A stretch of DNA of 64,000 nucleotides from Halodesulfovibrio spirochaetisodalis (lineage in GTDB: Bacteria > Desulfobacterota > Desulfovibrionia > Desulfovibrionales > Desulfovibrionaceae), in assembly GCF_001672295.1 (NCBI RefSeq), contig NZ_JXMS01000007.1, positions 62,001 through 126,000 on the forward strand, given 5' to 3'. The position numbers were made by a program, and so were the translations under genes. Below are positions 1-10,019 of this stretch, piece after piece. The stretch's first letter is position 1; each line of letters begins with the position of its first letter. The notes under the pieces are model-generated. The model worked only from the letters and a program-made list of their open reading frames with translations. It ran no database searches and was not told the DNA's origin.

Positions 1-1
1 G

Positions 2-1453
2 CAGTACAGTGGTGGTATGGAAACAATTCAGTACGGTATGCAGCAGATCACTGGTGACCGCCGCGTTCAGGCAATCATCATTGGTTTCATGTTCGCTGCA
101 TTCATTGAAGGTGCTGCAGGCTTCGGTACTCCTGCTGCTCTCGCTGCACCTCTGCTTCTGTCTCTCGGCTTCCCGCCGCTTGCAGCAGCAGTTCTTTGTC
201 TCGTATTTAACTCTTTCCCTGTAACCTTTGGTGCTGTTGGTACTCCGATTATCCTCGGTCTTAAGTACGTTCGCCCTCTCGTTGACCAGGCTGTTGCAGC
301 CGGTATCCCAGGCCTCAACTTTGCTTCCGTTGACCAGTTCAACGCAGTAATCGGCCAGTGGGCAACTGTTTACAACACTCCAATGATTTACATCCTTCCT
401 ATCTTCATGCTCGGTTTCATCACCCGTTACTTCGGTCCTAACCGCAGCTGGAAAGAAGGCTTTGGCGCATGGAAATTCTGTGTATTTGCATCAACCGCGT
501 TCCTCGTACCTTACCTCGTATTTGCATGGATGATCGGACCTGAGTTCCCATCCCTCATCGGTGGTCTCGTAGGTCTCGGTATCATCATCCTTGGTGCTAA
601 AAACGGTTTCTGCATGCCTAGCGATCACTTCGACTTCGGTGATTCCGCTAAGTGGGATCCAGAATGGACTGGCGAAATTAAAGGTGGTGGTTCTACCAAC
701 TTTACTGCTCACATGTCCCAGTTCCGCGCATGGCTCCCATACGTTCTTATCGGTGCAATCCTTGTTGTTACCCGTATTCCTGAACTCGGCCTTAAAGGCA
801 TGCTCGCTGGCGTATCTCTTGGCTTCGACGCAGGCTTCCTTGGCCACCCAGAAGTTAAGAACTCTATTAAGTACCTCTACCTCCCAGGTACAATCCCATT
901 CGTTCTTGTTGCTATCATCACAATCGGCCTCCACGGCATGAGCGGTGAAAACACCAAGAAAGCTTGGACTGAAGCTATCGCTAAGATGAAGAACCCTACC
1001 ATCGCTCTCGTATTCGCAGTAGCTCTGGTATCTATCTTCCGTCTTTCCGCGAACAACCCTGCAGGTCTTCCTTCCATGCCTCTGGCACTGGCGGAAGTTG
1101 CAGCTAACATCTTCGGTGGTGCATGGCCAATGTTTGCTTCCTTTGTTGGTGGCCTCGGCGCATTCATCACTGGTTCCAACACCGTATCTGACCTTCTCTT
1201 CGCTGAATTCCAGTGGGGTATGGCAACTCAGCTCGACCTGCCACGTCAGTTGATCGTTGCTGCTCAGGCAGTTGGTGGTGGTATGGGTAACATGGTTTGT
1301 ATCCACAACATCGTTGCAGCTTGTGCTGTAGTAGGTCTCTCCGGTCGTGAAGGCGCCATCCTTCGTCGTACTTCCGGTCCATTCCTCCTCTACGGCATCA
1401 TCGTTGGTATCGTTGTATCAACTTGCATCGTAATGTTCCCAACCCTCTTCTAA
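2..1453 (+). CDS. L-lactate permease (5'-truncated by window edge)
   Basis: Proton-coupled uptake of lactate across the inner membrane, LldP/LctP family. The frame is already open at base 2, before the first ATG at 17, and reads straight into family-typical sequence ([25 protein letters not shown]), so the N-terminal part of a roughly 550-residue protein lies outside the window. About 483 codons are visible, with many hydrophobic segments and a C-terminal conserved region containing [14 protein letters not shown] and the final membrane helix. It is followed by two intrinsic terminators and then by the lactate dehydrogenase genes. The order permease, FAD subunit, Fe-S subunit, pta, ackA matches the known Desulfovibrio lactate-utilisation operon, which supports lactate as substrate over glycolate. 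Confidence 0.95.
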   Translation, partial: QYSGGMETIQYGMQQITGDRRVQAIIIGFMFAAFIEGAAGFGTPAALAAPLLLSLGFPPLAAAVLCLVFNSFPVTFGAVGTPIILGLKYVRPLVDQAVAAGIPGLNFASVDQFNAVIGQWATVYNTPMIYILPIFMLGFITRYFGPNRSWKEGFGAWKFCVFASTAFLVPYLVFAWMIGPEFPSLIGGLVGLGIIILGAKNGFCMPSDHFDFGDSAKWDPEWTGEIKGGGSTNFTAHMSQFRAWLPYVLIGAILVVTRIPELGLKGMLAGVSLGFDAGFLGHPEVKNSIKYLYLPGTIPFVLVAIITIGLHGMSGENTKKAWTEAIAKMKNPTIALVFAVALVSIFRLSANNPAGLPSMPLALAEVAANIFGGAWPMFASFVGGLGAFITGSNTVSDLLFAEFQWGMATQLDLPRQLIVAAQAVGGGMGNMVCIHNIVAACAVVGLSGREGAILRRTSGPFLLYGIIVGIVVSTCIVMFPTLF

Positions 1454-1466
1454 ACGTATACTTGCC

Positions 1467-1500
1467 GGAGACAGCCCTTGCGGCTGTCTCCAGCTTTTTA
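1467..1500 (+). terminator. Intrinsic terminator after lactate permease
   Basis: A 10-bp perfect stem, GGAGACAGCC (1467-1476) with GGCTGTCTCC (1482-1491), a 5-base loop and then a short T run. It starts 14 bases after the permease stop codon. Confidence 0.8.
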
Positions 1501-1515
1501 GCTAGTGTATTGAAG

Positions 1516-1549
1516 AACGGGGCTGCTGCGGAAGTGTGCCCCGTTTTTT
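1516..1549 (+). terminator. Second intrinsic terminator after lactate permease
   Basis: AACGGGGC (1516-1523) pairs with GCCCCGTT (1538-1545) and runs into six Ts (1544-1549). Tandem terminators here suggest that the downstream dehydrogenase genes are expressed by partial read-through or from their own promoter. Confidence 0.75.
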
Positions 1550-1637
1550 AGAGGTTCGGCCAATCTTGTTCGTTGCCGGTTATTAAGAACAGATTGAGTA
1601 CCGATTTTTAGACAACATGATTATTGAGGAGATCTCC

Positions 1638-3023
1638 GTGATTAGTGCGTCCTTAACTAAAGAATTTGAAGCCGTAGTCGGCAAAGAAAACGTATTTACA
1701 TCCGAGCCGGAGCGTCAGGCATACTCTTATGACTCAGCAGTGCTGGACCCTGTAACCCCAGCGCTGGTTGTTCGCCCGACCAATTCCGAAGAATTAGGCA
1801 AAGTTGTAGCGCTTTGTAACGAAAACAACTGTCCGATCACAGTACGCGGTGCTGGCACAAACCTTTCCGGTGGCACCATTCCGGACAAACGTGACGGTAT
1901 TGTTATTCTCACAAACGGCCTGAACAAGATCCTCGAAATTAACGAAGAAGATCTTTACGCTGTTGTTCAGCCGGGTGTTGTAACTGCACAGTTTGCACAG
2001 GAAGTTGCAAAACGCGGTCTGTTCTACCCACCGGATCCGGGTTCTCAGGCTGTTTCCACCATCGGTGGTAACGTTGCCGAAAACGCAGGCGGCCTTCGCG
2101 GTCTTAAATACGGTGTAACTAAAGATTACGTTATGGGGCTGGACTTCTTCGACGTAAACGGTCAGCTCGTTAAAACCGGTTCCCGCACTGTTAAGTGTGT
2201 TACCGGCTACAACCTTGCTGGTTTGATGGCTGCATCTGAAGGTACCCTTGGTATCTTCAACGAAATCATCCTCAAACTTACTCCGCCACCAGCAGCTTCC
2301 AAAGCTATGATGGCTGTATTTGACGATGTTAACAAAGCTTCTGAAGCTGTTGCTTCTATCATCGCTGCTCACGTTGTTCCTTGTACTCTCGAGTTCATGG
2401 ATCAGGCTGCGCTCAAGCACGTTGAAGCATACACTAAAGCAGGTCTTCCTGTAGAAGCTGCAGCTATTCTGCTTATCGAAGTTGACGGTCACCCGGGACA
2501 GGTAGCTGATGAAGCTGCTGTTGTAGAAAAATGTCTCTCTAAAGCAGGTGCAACCGCTGTTCACGTTGCTAAAGATGCTGATGAGAAATTCAAGCTTTGG
2601 GAAGCTCGTCGTAACGCTCTGCCGGCTCTTGCACGTGCTAAGCCGACCACAGTTCTCGAAGACGCAACAGTACCTCGTTCCCAGATCCCTGCAATGGTAG
2701 CAGCGATCAATGACATTGCGAAAAAATACGACCTCGCTATTGGTACATTCGGTCACGCAGGTGACGGTAACCTGCACCCGACTATCCTTTGCGACCGTCG
2801 TGATGAAAAAGAATTCCATCGTGTAGAGGAAGCTGTTGACGAAATCTTTGACGTAGCACTTTCTCTTAAAGGTACCCTTTCCGGCGAACACGGCATCGGT
2901 ATGGCAAAATCAAAGTGGATGGAGAAGGAAACTTCCCGCGCAACAATTGACTACTCTCTCAATATGAAGCGTGCGATCGACCCTAACAACATCCTCAACC
3001 CTGGTAAAATCATCGCAGGTTAG
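1638..3023 (+). CDS. FAD-linked (D-)lactate dehydrogenase, GlcD/Dld-like
   Basis: Flavoprotein subunit oxidising a 2-hydroxyacid, probably D-lactate, to pyruvate. About 461 residues. The N-terminal PCMH-type FAD domain shows TVRGAGTNLSGG and NVAENAGGLRGLKYG. The C-terminal FAD-oxidase domain shows GHAGDGNLHP and the terminal SGEHGIG motif. An ATG at 1617 is in frame but has no ribosome site; the GTG at 1638 follows GAGGAGATCTCC at good spacing, so I take GTG as start. The Fe-S partner gene begins four bases after the stop, indicating a complex. The family also contains glycolate oxidase GlcD; the permease, pta and ackA context favours lactate. Confidence 0.92.
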   Translation: MISASLTKEFEAVVGKENVFTSEPERQAYSYDSAVLDPVTPALVVRPTNSEELGKVVALCNENNCPITVRGAGTNLSGGTIPDKRDGIVILTNGLNKILEINEEDLYAVVQPGVVTAQFAQEVAKRGLFYPPDPGSQAVSTIGGNVAENAGGLRGLKYGVTKDYVMGLDFFDVNGQLVKTGSRTVKCVTGYNLAGLMAASEGTLGIFNEIILKLTPPPAASKAMMAVFDDVNKASEAVASIIAAHVVPCTLEFMDQAALKHVEAYTKAGLPVEAAAILLIEVDGHPGQVADEAAVVEKCLSKAGATAVHVAKDADEKFKLWEARRNALPALARAKPTTVLEDATVPRSQIPAMVAAINDIAKKYDLAIGTFGHAGDGNLHPTILCDRRDEKEFHRVEEAVDEIFDVALSLKGTLSGEHGIGMAKSKWMEKETSRATIDYSLNMKRAIDPNNILNPGKIIAG

Positions 3024-3027
3024 TAGT

Positions 3028-4323
3028 ATGTCAGCAGATCTTACTAAACTTGCGAAGCTTCTTCAGGAGTTGGACGACCAGATGGTTGCCTGCATGAAAT
3101 GCGGCATGTGTCAGGCTGTTTGTCCAGTTTTCTCCGAGACAATGAGGGAGTCTGACGTAACCCGTGGTAAAATTGCCCTGCTCGAGCGTCTTGCAGCAGA
3201 AATGATTAACGATGCAGAAGGTGTTCAGGAAGCTCTGAACCGTTGTCTGCTTTGTGGTTCCTGCGGCGCAAACTGTCCGTCCGGCGTACAGATCAGCGAT
3301 ATTTTCATCAAAGCTCGTAACATCGTAAACGAGTACATGGGACTTTCCCCGGTGAAAAAAGCTATTCTGCGCGGTATGGTAGGTAACCCTAAGCTGTTCA
3401 ACATGCTTCTTGATTTCGGTTCCAAGTTCCAGAACTTGATGACTGCAAAAGCATCTGACGCGCAGGGAACCCGCCGGGCACCTTTACTCGAGCCATTTAT
3501 CGGTAACCGTCACTTTAATCCGGTTGCTACGAAATCGCTGCACGCTAAGTACGGTACAATTGATACACCTGCTGGAAAATCCGGTCTGCGTGTTCTGTTC
3601 TTCCCGGGCTGTGTAGCTGATAAAATGTACACCAACATGGGTGAAGCATGTCTGAAAGTGTTCAAACACCACGGCGTTGGTGTGTGGATGCCTTCAACAC
3701 AGGCATGTTGTGGTATCCCTGCTCTCTCAGCAGGCGATAAAACAGCCTATGACAAGATGGTGAAATACAATGCAGAAATCTTTGCAGAGGGCGAATACGA
3801 TTATATTGTTGCCCCGTGCGGTTCCTGTATTTCCACCATCATGAAATACTGGCCTAAGTACGGTAAAGAATATCCGGCTGACGTGCAGGCAAAAATTGAA
3901 AAAATTGCTGCCAAGGCTATGGATATCAACGAATTCCTCGTAGATGTTCTTGGTGTGAAGCCTGAAGGCGACGCTCCTAAGGGCGGTAAAAAGGTAACCT
4001 TCCATGACTCTTGTCACCTGAAGAAGGGTCTTGGCGTAGCAGAACAGCCACGCGACCTTATCCGCCTGAACAAAAACTACGAGCTGGTAGAAATGAACGA
4101 AGCTGACCGTTGCTGTGGATGCGGCGGTACCTTCACATTGTACCATTACGATCTGTCCAAACAGATCGGTGGACGTAAGCGTAACAACATTGTTGATACC
4201 GGTGCTCAGATTGTATCTACAGGCTGTCCGGCCTGTATGATGCAGATGAATGACATGCTTTCACAGAACAGAGATGAAGTGGAAGTAAAACATAGCATCG
4301 AACTGTACGCTGAAACCCTGTAA
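3028..4323 (+). CDS. (Fe-S)-binding oxidoreductase subunit, GlcF/LutA-like
   Basis: Electron-transfer partner of the upstream flavoprotein, about 431 residues. Two [4Fe-4S] ferredoxin motifs are visible: CMKCGMCQAVCP at residues 22-33 and CLLCGSCGANCP around residue 72. Two CCG domains follow, recognisable by ACCGIP and RCCGCGGTF, which in this family bind a further cluster and link to heterodisulfide-reductase-like or quinone-directed electron transfer. A longer in-frame ATG at 2971 would overlap the flavoprotein gene; ATG 3028, preceded by an AGGT Shine-Dalgarno sequence, is the natural start. Tight spacing implies translational coupling with the FAD subunit. Confidence 0.9.
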   Translation: MSADLTKLAKLLQELDDQMVACMKCGMCQAVCPVFSETMRESDVTRGKIALLERLAAEMINDAEGVQEALNRCLLCGSCGANCPSGVQISDIFIKARNIVNEYMGLSPVKKAILRGMVGNPKLFNMLLDFGSKFQNLMTAKASDAQGTRRAPLLEPFIGNRHFNPVATKSLHAKYGTIDTPAGKSGLRVLFFPGCVADKMYTNMGEACLKVFKHHGVGVWMPSTQACCGIPALSAGDKTAYDKMVKYNAEIFAEGEYDYIVAPCGSCISTIMKYWPKYGKEYPADVQAKIEKIAAKAMDINEFLVDVLGVKPEGDAPKGGKKVTFHDSCHLKKGLGVAEQPRDLIRLNKNYELVEMNEADRCCGCGGTFTLYHYDLSKQIGGRKRNNIVDTGAQIVSTGCPACMMQMNDMLSQNRDEVEVKHSIELYAETL

Positions 4324-4569
4324 TCGCATTGCGATTTACAGTTCAGTGACAACGTCCTGAACTTACAGACTGAATCAAATCCGTACACTGCCGACTGCGG
4401 AATATATCTTACCGGAACGTGATCGCCCACGTCAGGTTTGAAATTTGCGCTGCCACTGCGCAGTGTACGGGTTTGTCATCAGTCTGCAGAAGTATTCCTC
4501 AGGAAGCGGTTCTGAGGATGCAGGCTCGATAAAATCGGCTAGTATTAATGGATATGCAAGGAGTCCATA

Positions 4570-6684
4570 GTGTCCCAAAACCTTTACATTACAGCCACAG
4601 AAGCAAGAACAGGTAAATCTGCCGTTGTGCTCGGCATGATGCAGTTGCTGAAAAAAGACATCAGCAACGTCGCGTTCTTCCGCCCTATCATCAATGATGA
4701 TGAAAACGGCACCAAAGACCACGACATCAACCTGATTCTTGAATACTTCGGCATAGAGATCCCGTACGAAGATACCTATGCGTACACACTCAATCAGGCA
4801 CGCGAACTGATCAACAACGGTCAGCGCTCCATCCTGCTTGAAAATATTCTTAATAAGTACACTCAGCTCACCAACAAATACGATTTCGTTCTTTGTGAAG
4901 GAACTGACTTCCTCGGTAAAGACGCAGCATTCGAATTCGACCTCAACGCAGACATCGCAGCCAACTTAGGCTCCCCTGTTCTTGTTGTTATCAACGGTCA
5001 GAAACAGGACTGCGAAGAAATCATCAGCTCCACCAAGCTCACCCTCGACTCCCTTGAAGACAAAGGTCTCGACATTGTTGCTTCCATCATCAACCGTGCG
5101 GAAGTAACCTCTGAGCACTGTGCTGACATTATTTCTCAGCTCGGCACCAAAGAAGGTGCAGACAAAGAGCTTGCTGTCTACATCATCCCTGAAGAGCCAA
5201 CCCTGAGCAAACCGACCATGAAGGACGTTGCACAGTGGCTCGACGGTGACGTTATCTACGGCGAAGACCGCCTCGATACCCGCGTAGACGACCTGTGTGT
5301 AGCAGCAATGCAGATTGGCAACTTCCTTGACTACGTTAAAGAAGCAAGCCTTGTTATCACCCCGGGTGACCGCTCTGACATCATCATCTCCACTCTCGCT
5401 TCCCGTATGTCTTCCACATACCCGGATGTGTCAGGTATCGTACTGACCGGTGGTCTTGAGATGGCACCTAACGTACGTCGCCTTGTGGAAGGCTGGTCTG
5501 CTGCGCCGATTCCTGTAATCAGCGTAAAACAGCATACCTACCTTGCTATTCAGGTTCTCAACCAGCTTTACGGTCGCATTGACCCTCAGGACAGCCGCCG
5601 CGTTGCGACTGCTCTCGGTATTTTTGAAGACAACGTGGACACAGCGGAAATTTCCCGCCGTGTAATTTCCCGTAAGTCTTCTAAAATCACACCGAAGATG
5701 TTTGAGTTCAACCTGATTGAGAAAGCAAAAGCCAACAAAATGCGTATTGTTCTCCCTGAAGGTCAGGAAGAGCGTATTTTGCGTGCAGCAGAAATGCTCA
5801 ACCGTCGCGGTGTTGCTGAGATCATTCTTCTTGGCAACCTCGAGATCGTTAAGCAGAAAATTTCTGACTTAGGTCTTGCACTCTCTGATGTAACAATCAT
5901 TCAGCCAGAACTTGCGCCTAACTTCGAAGACTATGTAGAAACCTACTTCGAAGCACGTAAGAAAAAAGGCATCAGCATGGAACACGCCCGTGATACCATG
6001 TGTGATACCACATACTACGGCACAATGATGGTTAAAAAAGGCGATGCAGACGGCATGGTTTCCGGTGCAGTAAACACCACGGCCCACACCATCCGCCCTG
6101 CATTTGAATTCATTAAGACCAAGCCGGATGCTTCTATTGTTTCATCCGTGTTCCTCATGTGTCTTAAAGACCGTGTACTCGTATTCGGTGACTGCGCGGT
6201 TAACCCTAACCCTAGTTCTGAACAGCTTGCTGAAATCGCAATCAGCTCTGCAGATACTGCACGCATTTTCAATGTTGACCCACGCATTGCAATGCTCTCT
6301 TACTCCACCGGCTCTTCCGGTAAAGGTGCAGACGTAGAGAAAGTTATTGAAGCTACCAAGATTGCGCAGGAACGTGCTCCTCAGCTCAAACTGGAAGGCC
6401 CACTCCAGTATGATGCTGCTATTGATGCAGATGTTGCAGCAACTAAGCTTCCTGATTCTGAAGTTGCCGGTCAGGCCACAGTATTTATTTTCCCTGACCT
6501 CAACACTGGTAACAACACCTACAAAGCTGTACAGCGTGCTGCAAATGCAGTAGCAATTGGACCGGTCTTGCAGGGACTCAATAAGCCTGTTAACGACTTG
6601 TCTCGCGGTTGTACCGTACCAGATATTGTAAACACTGTTGCCATTACAGCAATTCAGGCACAGGCAGAAAAAGGGCTTATCTAG
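4570..6684 (+). CDS. pta: Phosphate acetyltransferase (long, regulatory-domain form)
   Basis: Converts acetyl-CoA and phosphate into acetyl phosphate and CoA, the first step of substrate-level ATP formation from lactate-derived acetyl-CoA. 704 residues, the long form of the family: a BioD-like P-loop-type N-terminal domain (about 1-215), a DRTGG domain (about 220-340, here GDRSDIIIST) and the C-terminal catalytic PTA domain (about 375-700, with LPEGQEERILRAAEMLNRR and MLSYSTGSSG). The start is GTG at 4570, chosen because AAGGAG lies eight bases upstream and no better ATG exists. It is followed 26 bases later by ackA, its pathway partner. Confidence 0.96.
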   Translation: MSQNLYITATEARTGKSAVVLGMMQLLKKDISNVAFFRPIINDDENGTKDHDINLILEYFGIEIPYEDTYAYTLNQARELINNGQRSILLENILNKYTQLTNKYDFVLCEGTDFLGKDAAFEFDLNADIAANLGSPVLVVINGQKQDCEEIISSTKLTLDSLEDKGLDIVASIINRAEVTSEHCADIISQLGTKEGADKELAVYIIPEEPTLSKPTMKDVAQWLDGDVIYGEDRLDTRVDDLCVAAMQIGNFLDYVKEASLVITPGDRSDIIISTLASRMSSTYPDVSGIVLTGGLEMAPNVRRLVEGWSAAPIPVISVKQHTYLAIQVLNQLYGRIDPQDSRRVATALGIFEDNVDTAEISRRVISRKSSKITPKMFEFNLIEKAKANKMRIVLPEGQEERILRAAEMLNRRGVAEIILLGNLEIVKQKISDLGLALSDVTIIQPELAPNFEDYVETYFEARKKKGISMEHARDTMCDTTYYGTMMVKKGDADGMVSGAVNTTAHTIRPAFEFIKTKPDASIVSSVFLMCLKDRVLVFGDCAVNPNPSSEQLAEIAISSADTARIFNVDPRIAMLSYSTGSSGKGADVEKVIEATKIAQERAPQLKLEGPLQYDAAIDADVAATKLPDSEVAGQATVFIFPDLNTGNNTYKAVQRAANAVAIGPVLQGLNKPVNDLSRGCTVPDIVNTVAITAIQAQAEKGLI

Positions 6685-6710
6685 CCAAGCCATTTTAAAG
6701 GATAATTTAG

Positions 6711-7913
6711 ATGAACGTACTCGTAATTAACGCCGGCTCTTCTTCTCTTAAATTCCAGCTTATCAATATGGAAAACGAAACCGCTCTTTGTTCCGGTCTC
6801 GTAGAACGTATTGGTCAGGAGATGGGCAAACTCGTTAACAAACTTGCTCCAGACACAGACGCAGAACGTAAAGTAGTTATCGATGCTCCGTTCCCGGATC
6901 ACGAAACTGCAATGAAACGCGTTATTGATCTGCTCACCGACGAGAAAGACGGTGTTATCAAAGATAAAGCAGAGATCAGTGCAATCGGTCACCGTGTACT
7001 CCTCGGCGGCGAAGAGATTAAAGAATCCGTTAAAGTAGATGACAACGTAAAAGAAATCATCCGCAAATACATTCCGCTCGGACCTCTTCACAACCCTGCT
7101 AACCTTGCTGGCATTGAAGTTTGTGAAACTCTTCTCCCAGGTACTCCTAACGTTGGTGTATTCGATACTGAATTCCACCAGACCATGCCTGAGAAAGCGT
7201 ACCTCTACCCGCTTCCTTACGATCTCTACGAAGATCTTAAAATCCGTCGTTACGGCTTCCACGGCACTTCCCACCGCTTCGTTGCTAAACAGGCAGCTAA
7301 GTTCCTCGGTAAAGCACCTGAAGACGTTAACCTCGTTATCTGTCACCTCGGTAACGGTTGTTCCATGTCTGCTGTTAAAGCTGGCAAGTGTGTTGATACA
7401 ACCATGGGTATCACCCCTCTTGAAGGCCTCATGATGGGTACCCGTTGTGGTGACATCGACCCTGCTCTCGTACCGTTCATCATGGATCGTAAAGGTCTCA
7501 CCGGTGCTGAAGTTGACAACCTCATGAACAAGCAGTCCGGTCTCTTCGGCATCTGCGGCATGAGCGACATGCGTGACATCCACGCAGCAGTAGAAAAAGG
7601 TGACGCAAAAGCAAAAACCGCTCTCGACATGTTCGTTTACCGCATCAAAAAATACGTTGGTTCTTTCATTGCTGCACTCGGCAATGTTGACGCTGTCGTA
7701 TTTACCGCTGGTATCGGTGAAAACGACGATATCGTTCGTGAAATGGTTTGTGCTGACATGGAACTTTTCGGTATCAAAATTGATCTCGAAGAAAACGCAA
7801 CTCGTCGCGGTACCGAGCGTTCCCTGAACGCTGGCGGCCAGACTGAAGTGCTCATCATCCCTACCAACGAAGAGCTCGAAATCGCGCAGGCTACTGTTAA
7901 AGTACTCGGCTAG
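6711..7913 (+). CDS. ackA: Acetate kinase
   Basis: Transfers phosphate from acetyl phosphate to ADP, giving acetate and ATP in the cytoplasm. 400 residues, the normal family length. Family motifs are intact: N-terminal MNVLVINAGSSSLKFQL, the substrate region VFDTEFHQTMP, RYGFHGTSH, the phosphate-binding CHLGNGCS, and the C-terminal FTAGIGEND. An AAAGGA ribosome site precedes the ATG. Together with pta it completes acetate formation from lactate within one operon. Confidence 0.97.
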   Translation: MNVLVINAGSSSLKFQLINMENETALCSGLVERIGQEMGKLVNKLAPDTDAERKVVIDAPFPDHETAMKRVIDLLTDEKDGVIKDKAEISAIGHRVLLGGEEIKESVKVDDNVKEIIRKYIPLGPLHNPANLAGIEVCETLLPGTPNVGVFDTEFHQTMPEKAYLYPLPYDLYEDLKIRRYGFHGTSHRFVAKQAAKFLGKAPEDVNLVICHLGNGCSMSAVKAGKCVDTTMGITPLEGLMMGTRCGDIDPALVPFIMDRKGLTGAEVDNLMNKQSGLFGICGMSDMRDIHAAVEKGDAKAKTALDMFVYRIKKYVGSFIAALGNVDAVVFTAGIGENDDIVREMVCADMELFGIKIDLEENATRRGTERSLNAGGQTEVLIIPTNEELEIAQATVKVLG

Positions 7914-7937
7914 TATTTCAGCTGATATGAATATATA

Positions 7938-7969
7938 CCGGAGCAGGAACATGCCGGTTTCTGCTCCGG
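7938..7969 (+). other. Intergenic hairpin between ackA and DRTGG gene
   Basis: CCGGAGCAG (7938-7946) is perfectly complementary to CTGCTCCGG (7961-7969). No T run follows, so it is more likely an mRNA-stability or processing element than a terminator. Confidence 0.45.
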
Positions 7970-8027
7970 AATTTGCCATTTTACCGAAAGCGGTATATCC
8001 CGAAGCATCTTCTTCGAGAGGGATTAC

Positions 8028-9101
8028 ATGATTGGACTTTACATAGGCTCTACAGACGCATTTGCGGGTAAAAACATTGTATTGATGGCTCTCGGGCTTG
8101 AAATGCAAAGACGCGGTATGCGTGTAGGGTATATGAAGCCAGTCGGTTCCATTCCTAAGCGAATTGATGATGCAATCGGGGACGAAGACGCCATCGTCAT
8201 TCAGGAGCTTCTCGGCCTTGAGATTGCTCCCGATGTACTGACTCCGGTAATCATTCCAGATAACCTGAGAGCCACTACCCTCTCTGATGAAACAGACGCT
8301 CTGGCCGCCATCCAGAGTGCCTACAACACCATTTCCAAAGACAAAGATGTGATGCTCGTCGGCGGATGCGGTTCTATCCAGTATACCGGTACCCATCGGG
8401 GTGTGGATGGACTTACGCTGTCGAAGCAGCTTGGATTGAAAACTTTACTCGTAGACCGTTATCGCCGGAACAGGCTCAACTATGATGCTGTTCTCAACAT
8501 CAAGAAGACCCTCGGCGATGATATGCTCGGAGTATTATTTAACGATGTTCCTGAAGATTTTTCTCGCGATGCAGAAGACATCCTCGTCCCGTTTTTAGAA
8601 AAAAACAGCGTAGACGTCTTCGGTACGGTTCCACGGGATCCGATGCTCAACGCCATCAAAGCATCTGAACTCGCATGGCGCCTGAAAGGGAAAATTATTT
8701 CCGGGAACTCACAATCCCAGCGGATTATTCAGAACTTCCTGATTGGTACAATGCAGGTGGAAAACTTCATGACGTATTTCCGCCAGTCAGCCAATCTTGC
8801 CACTATCGTGGGTGGAGACAGAACGGACCTGCAGCTTATCGCTATGGAAGGTGGATGCCCTTGTCTTATCGTGACAGGCAACATCACTCCTAACGAGATT
8901 GTGCGTGCACGTTCAGAACAGCTGGGCGTACCTGTTATACAGGTTTCAGAAGATACCTATACTGTCGCAAGACGTATGGAGTTGATTTTGAACAGCCAGA
9001 AGCTTCGAGAGCTTGTAAAAATCAAACGCGGTGCTGAACTGGTGGATAATGCGTTTGACTACAACAAGCTTTGTCAAAAGCTGTCACAAAATTCTGAATA
9101 A
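8028..9101 (+). CDS. DRTGG-domain protein, BioD-like (Pta N-terminal paralogue)
   Basis: 357 residues resembling the non-catalytic N-terminal half of the long Pta: a BioD-like P-loop domain (opening MIGLYIGSTDAFAGKN, a Walker-A-like turn) and a C-terminal DRTGG domain, here GGDRTDLQLIAMEGG. No phosphotransacetylase catalytic domain is present. Its position directly after ackA in a lactate operon suggests a sensor or regulator of acetyl-CoA/acetyl-phosphate flux, but no function is established by sequence. The start is supported by GAGAGGGA before the ATG. It may have arisen by duplication of the Pta regulatory region. Confidence 0.8.
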   Translation: MIGLYIGSTDAFAGKNIVLMALGLEMQRRGMRVGYMKPVGSIPKRIDDAIGDEDAIVIQELLGLEIAPDVLTPVIIPDNLRATTLSDETDALAAIQSAYNTISKDKDVMLVGGCGSIQYTGTHRGVDGLTLSKQLGLKTLLVDRYRRNRLNYDAVLNIKKTLGDDMLGVLFNDVPEDFSRDAEDILVPFLEKNSVDVFGTVPRDPMLNAIKASELAWRLKGKIISGNSQSQRIIQNFLIGTMQVENFMTYFRQSANLATIVGGDRTDLQLIAMEGGCPCLIVTGNITPNEIVRARSEQLGVPVIQVSEDTYTVARRMELILNSQKLRELVKIKRGAELVDNAFDYNKLCQKLSQNSE

Positions 9102-9420
9102 TGACTAGCCCTACCCACCCGAATCAGTTGCCACTGTACAAGTACGGATTGCATTTCTGCATATGCATTTCTTTTCTGCCGCCATTCTAGATATTGGTAG
9201 AAGAGATGGATACCGTACTCGCAAAGCATTCTGTTGCCGCTTTGCGGAATTTGTCCGGAAGACCGAATTCTGTACGGCATTCACCCGTTGAGGAGATTCT
9301 ACAACCATTACGGTTGCTGTTCTGCATGCGCTGAAACCGCCTGATTTTTTTTCAGGATGCAGCGGTGAACGACATGCTCAGCGGTATTCACATTGGGTAC
9401 CATAGTTTCAGGAGTGTCAC
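9102..9420 (+). other. Intergenic region before lutC-like gene
   Basis: No ORF with coding character is visible. Near its 3' end there is local secondary structure: CCTGA/TCAGG around an eight-T loop, enclosed by CTGCAT/ATGCAG (about 9330-9362). This may be a processing site; no clear promoter was recognised. Confidence 0.3.
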
Positions 9421-10017
9421 ATGAGCGACCTCAAAGAGCTTTTTCGCGAAAAAGCAGAATTGGTAGCGGCTAAAGTTACCGACATCAAATCCATGGATGA
9501 AGCTTTTGCTTACGCTGCAAAATATGTTGCAGAAAAAAATCCATGCGAACTTCTTATCCCTTCCAGCCCGGATGCACCACAGCCTGAATTTTTAGAAGAA
9601 AAAATTATGGCTGCTCCAGAACTTTCTGATGACCAGTACGCAGCTCTCGCTAAAGAGTGTGAAGCTAAAGGCGTAAAGCTCATCAAGTCCGGTATGCGTG
9701 ATCTCATGGCAGGCATCGATGCTGGTTTCACTATCTGTGATGCAGGTTTTGTTGAAACTGGTTCTATTGTTCAGCAGTCCAACGGAGAAGAACTCCGCCT
9801 CGCAACCATGGTTTCAGAAGCACACATTGCAGTGCTCCCTGTTTCCAAAATCTTCGAGGACTCCATCGCAGCAGAAAAGCTTCTGCTCGAACTGATGAGC
9901 GGCGTAGCATACACCGCTGTTATCACCGGCCCAAGCCGTACTGCTGACATCGAACGTACACTCGCTATCGGTGCACACGGCCCACTCGAACTCCACATTC
10001 TTCTCCTGGAGGACTAA
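9421..10017 (+). CDS. LUD-domain lactate utilization protein, LutC-like small subunit
   Basis: 198 residues of the LutC/YkgG (LUD) family, a small subunit of the Fe-S type L-lactate dehydrogenase. Typical segments are DAGFTICDAGFVETGSI and the C-terminal GPSRTADIERTLAIGAHGP, the family's signature ending. CAGGAG lies just upstream of the ATG. The next gene starts two bases after the stop and encodes the large LUD/Fe-S subunit, so the two very probably form one enzyme oxidising L-lactate to pyruvate and passing electrons to the membrane pool. Confidence 0.9.
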   Translation: MSDLKELFREKAELVAAKVTDIKSMDEAFAYAAKYVAEKNPCELLIPSSPDAPQPEFLEEKIMAAPELSDDQYAALAKECEAKGVKLIKSGMRDLMAGIDAGFTICDAGFVETGSIVQQSNGEELRLATMVSEAHIAVLPVSKIFEDSIAAEKLLLELMSGVAYTAVITGPSRTADIERTLAIGAHGPLELHILLLED

Positions 10018-10019
10018 TC

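Noticed and set aside
6681..8396. 571-codon minus-strand frame opposite ackA
   Set aside because: Antisense shadow of a clear acetate kinase gene; composition is Cys/Phe/Val-rich nonsense typical of the complementary frame. Similar shadows oppose the permease, the lactate dehydrogenases and aroB'.
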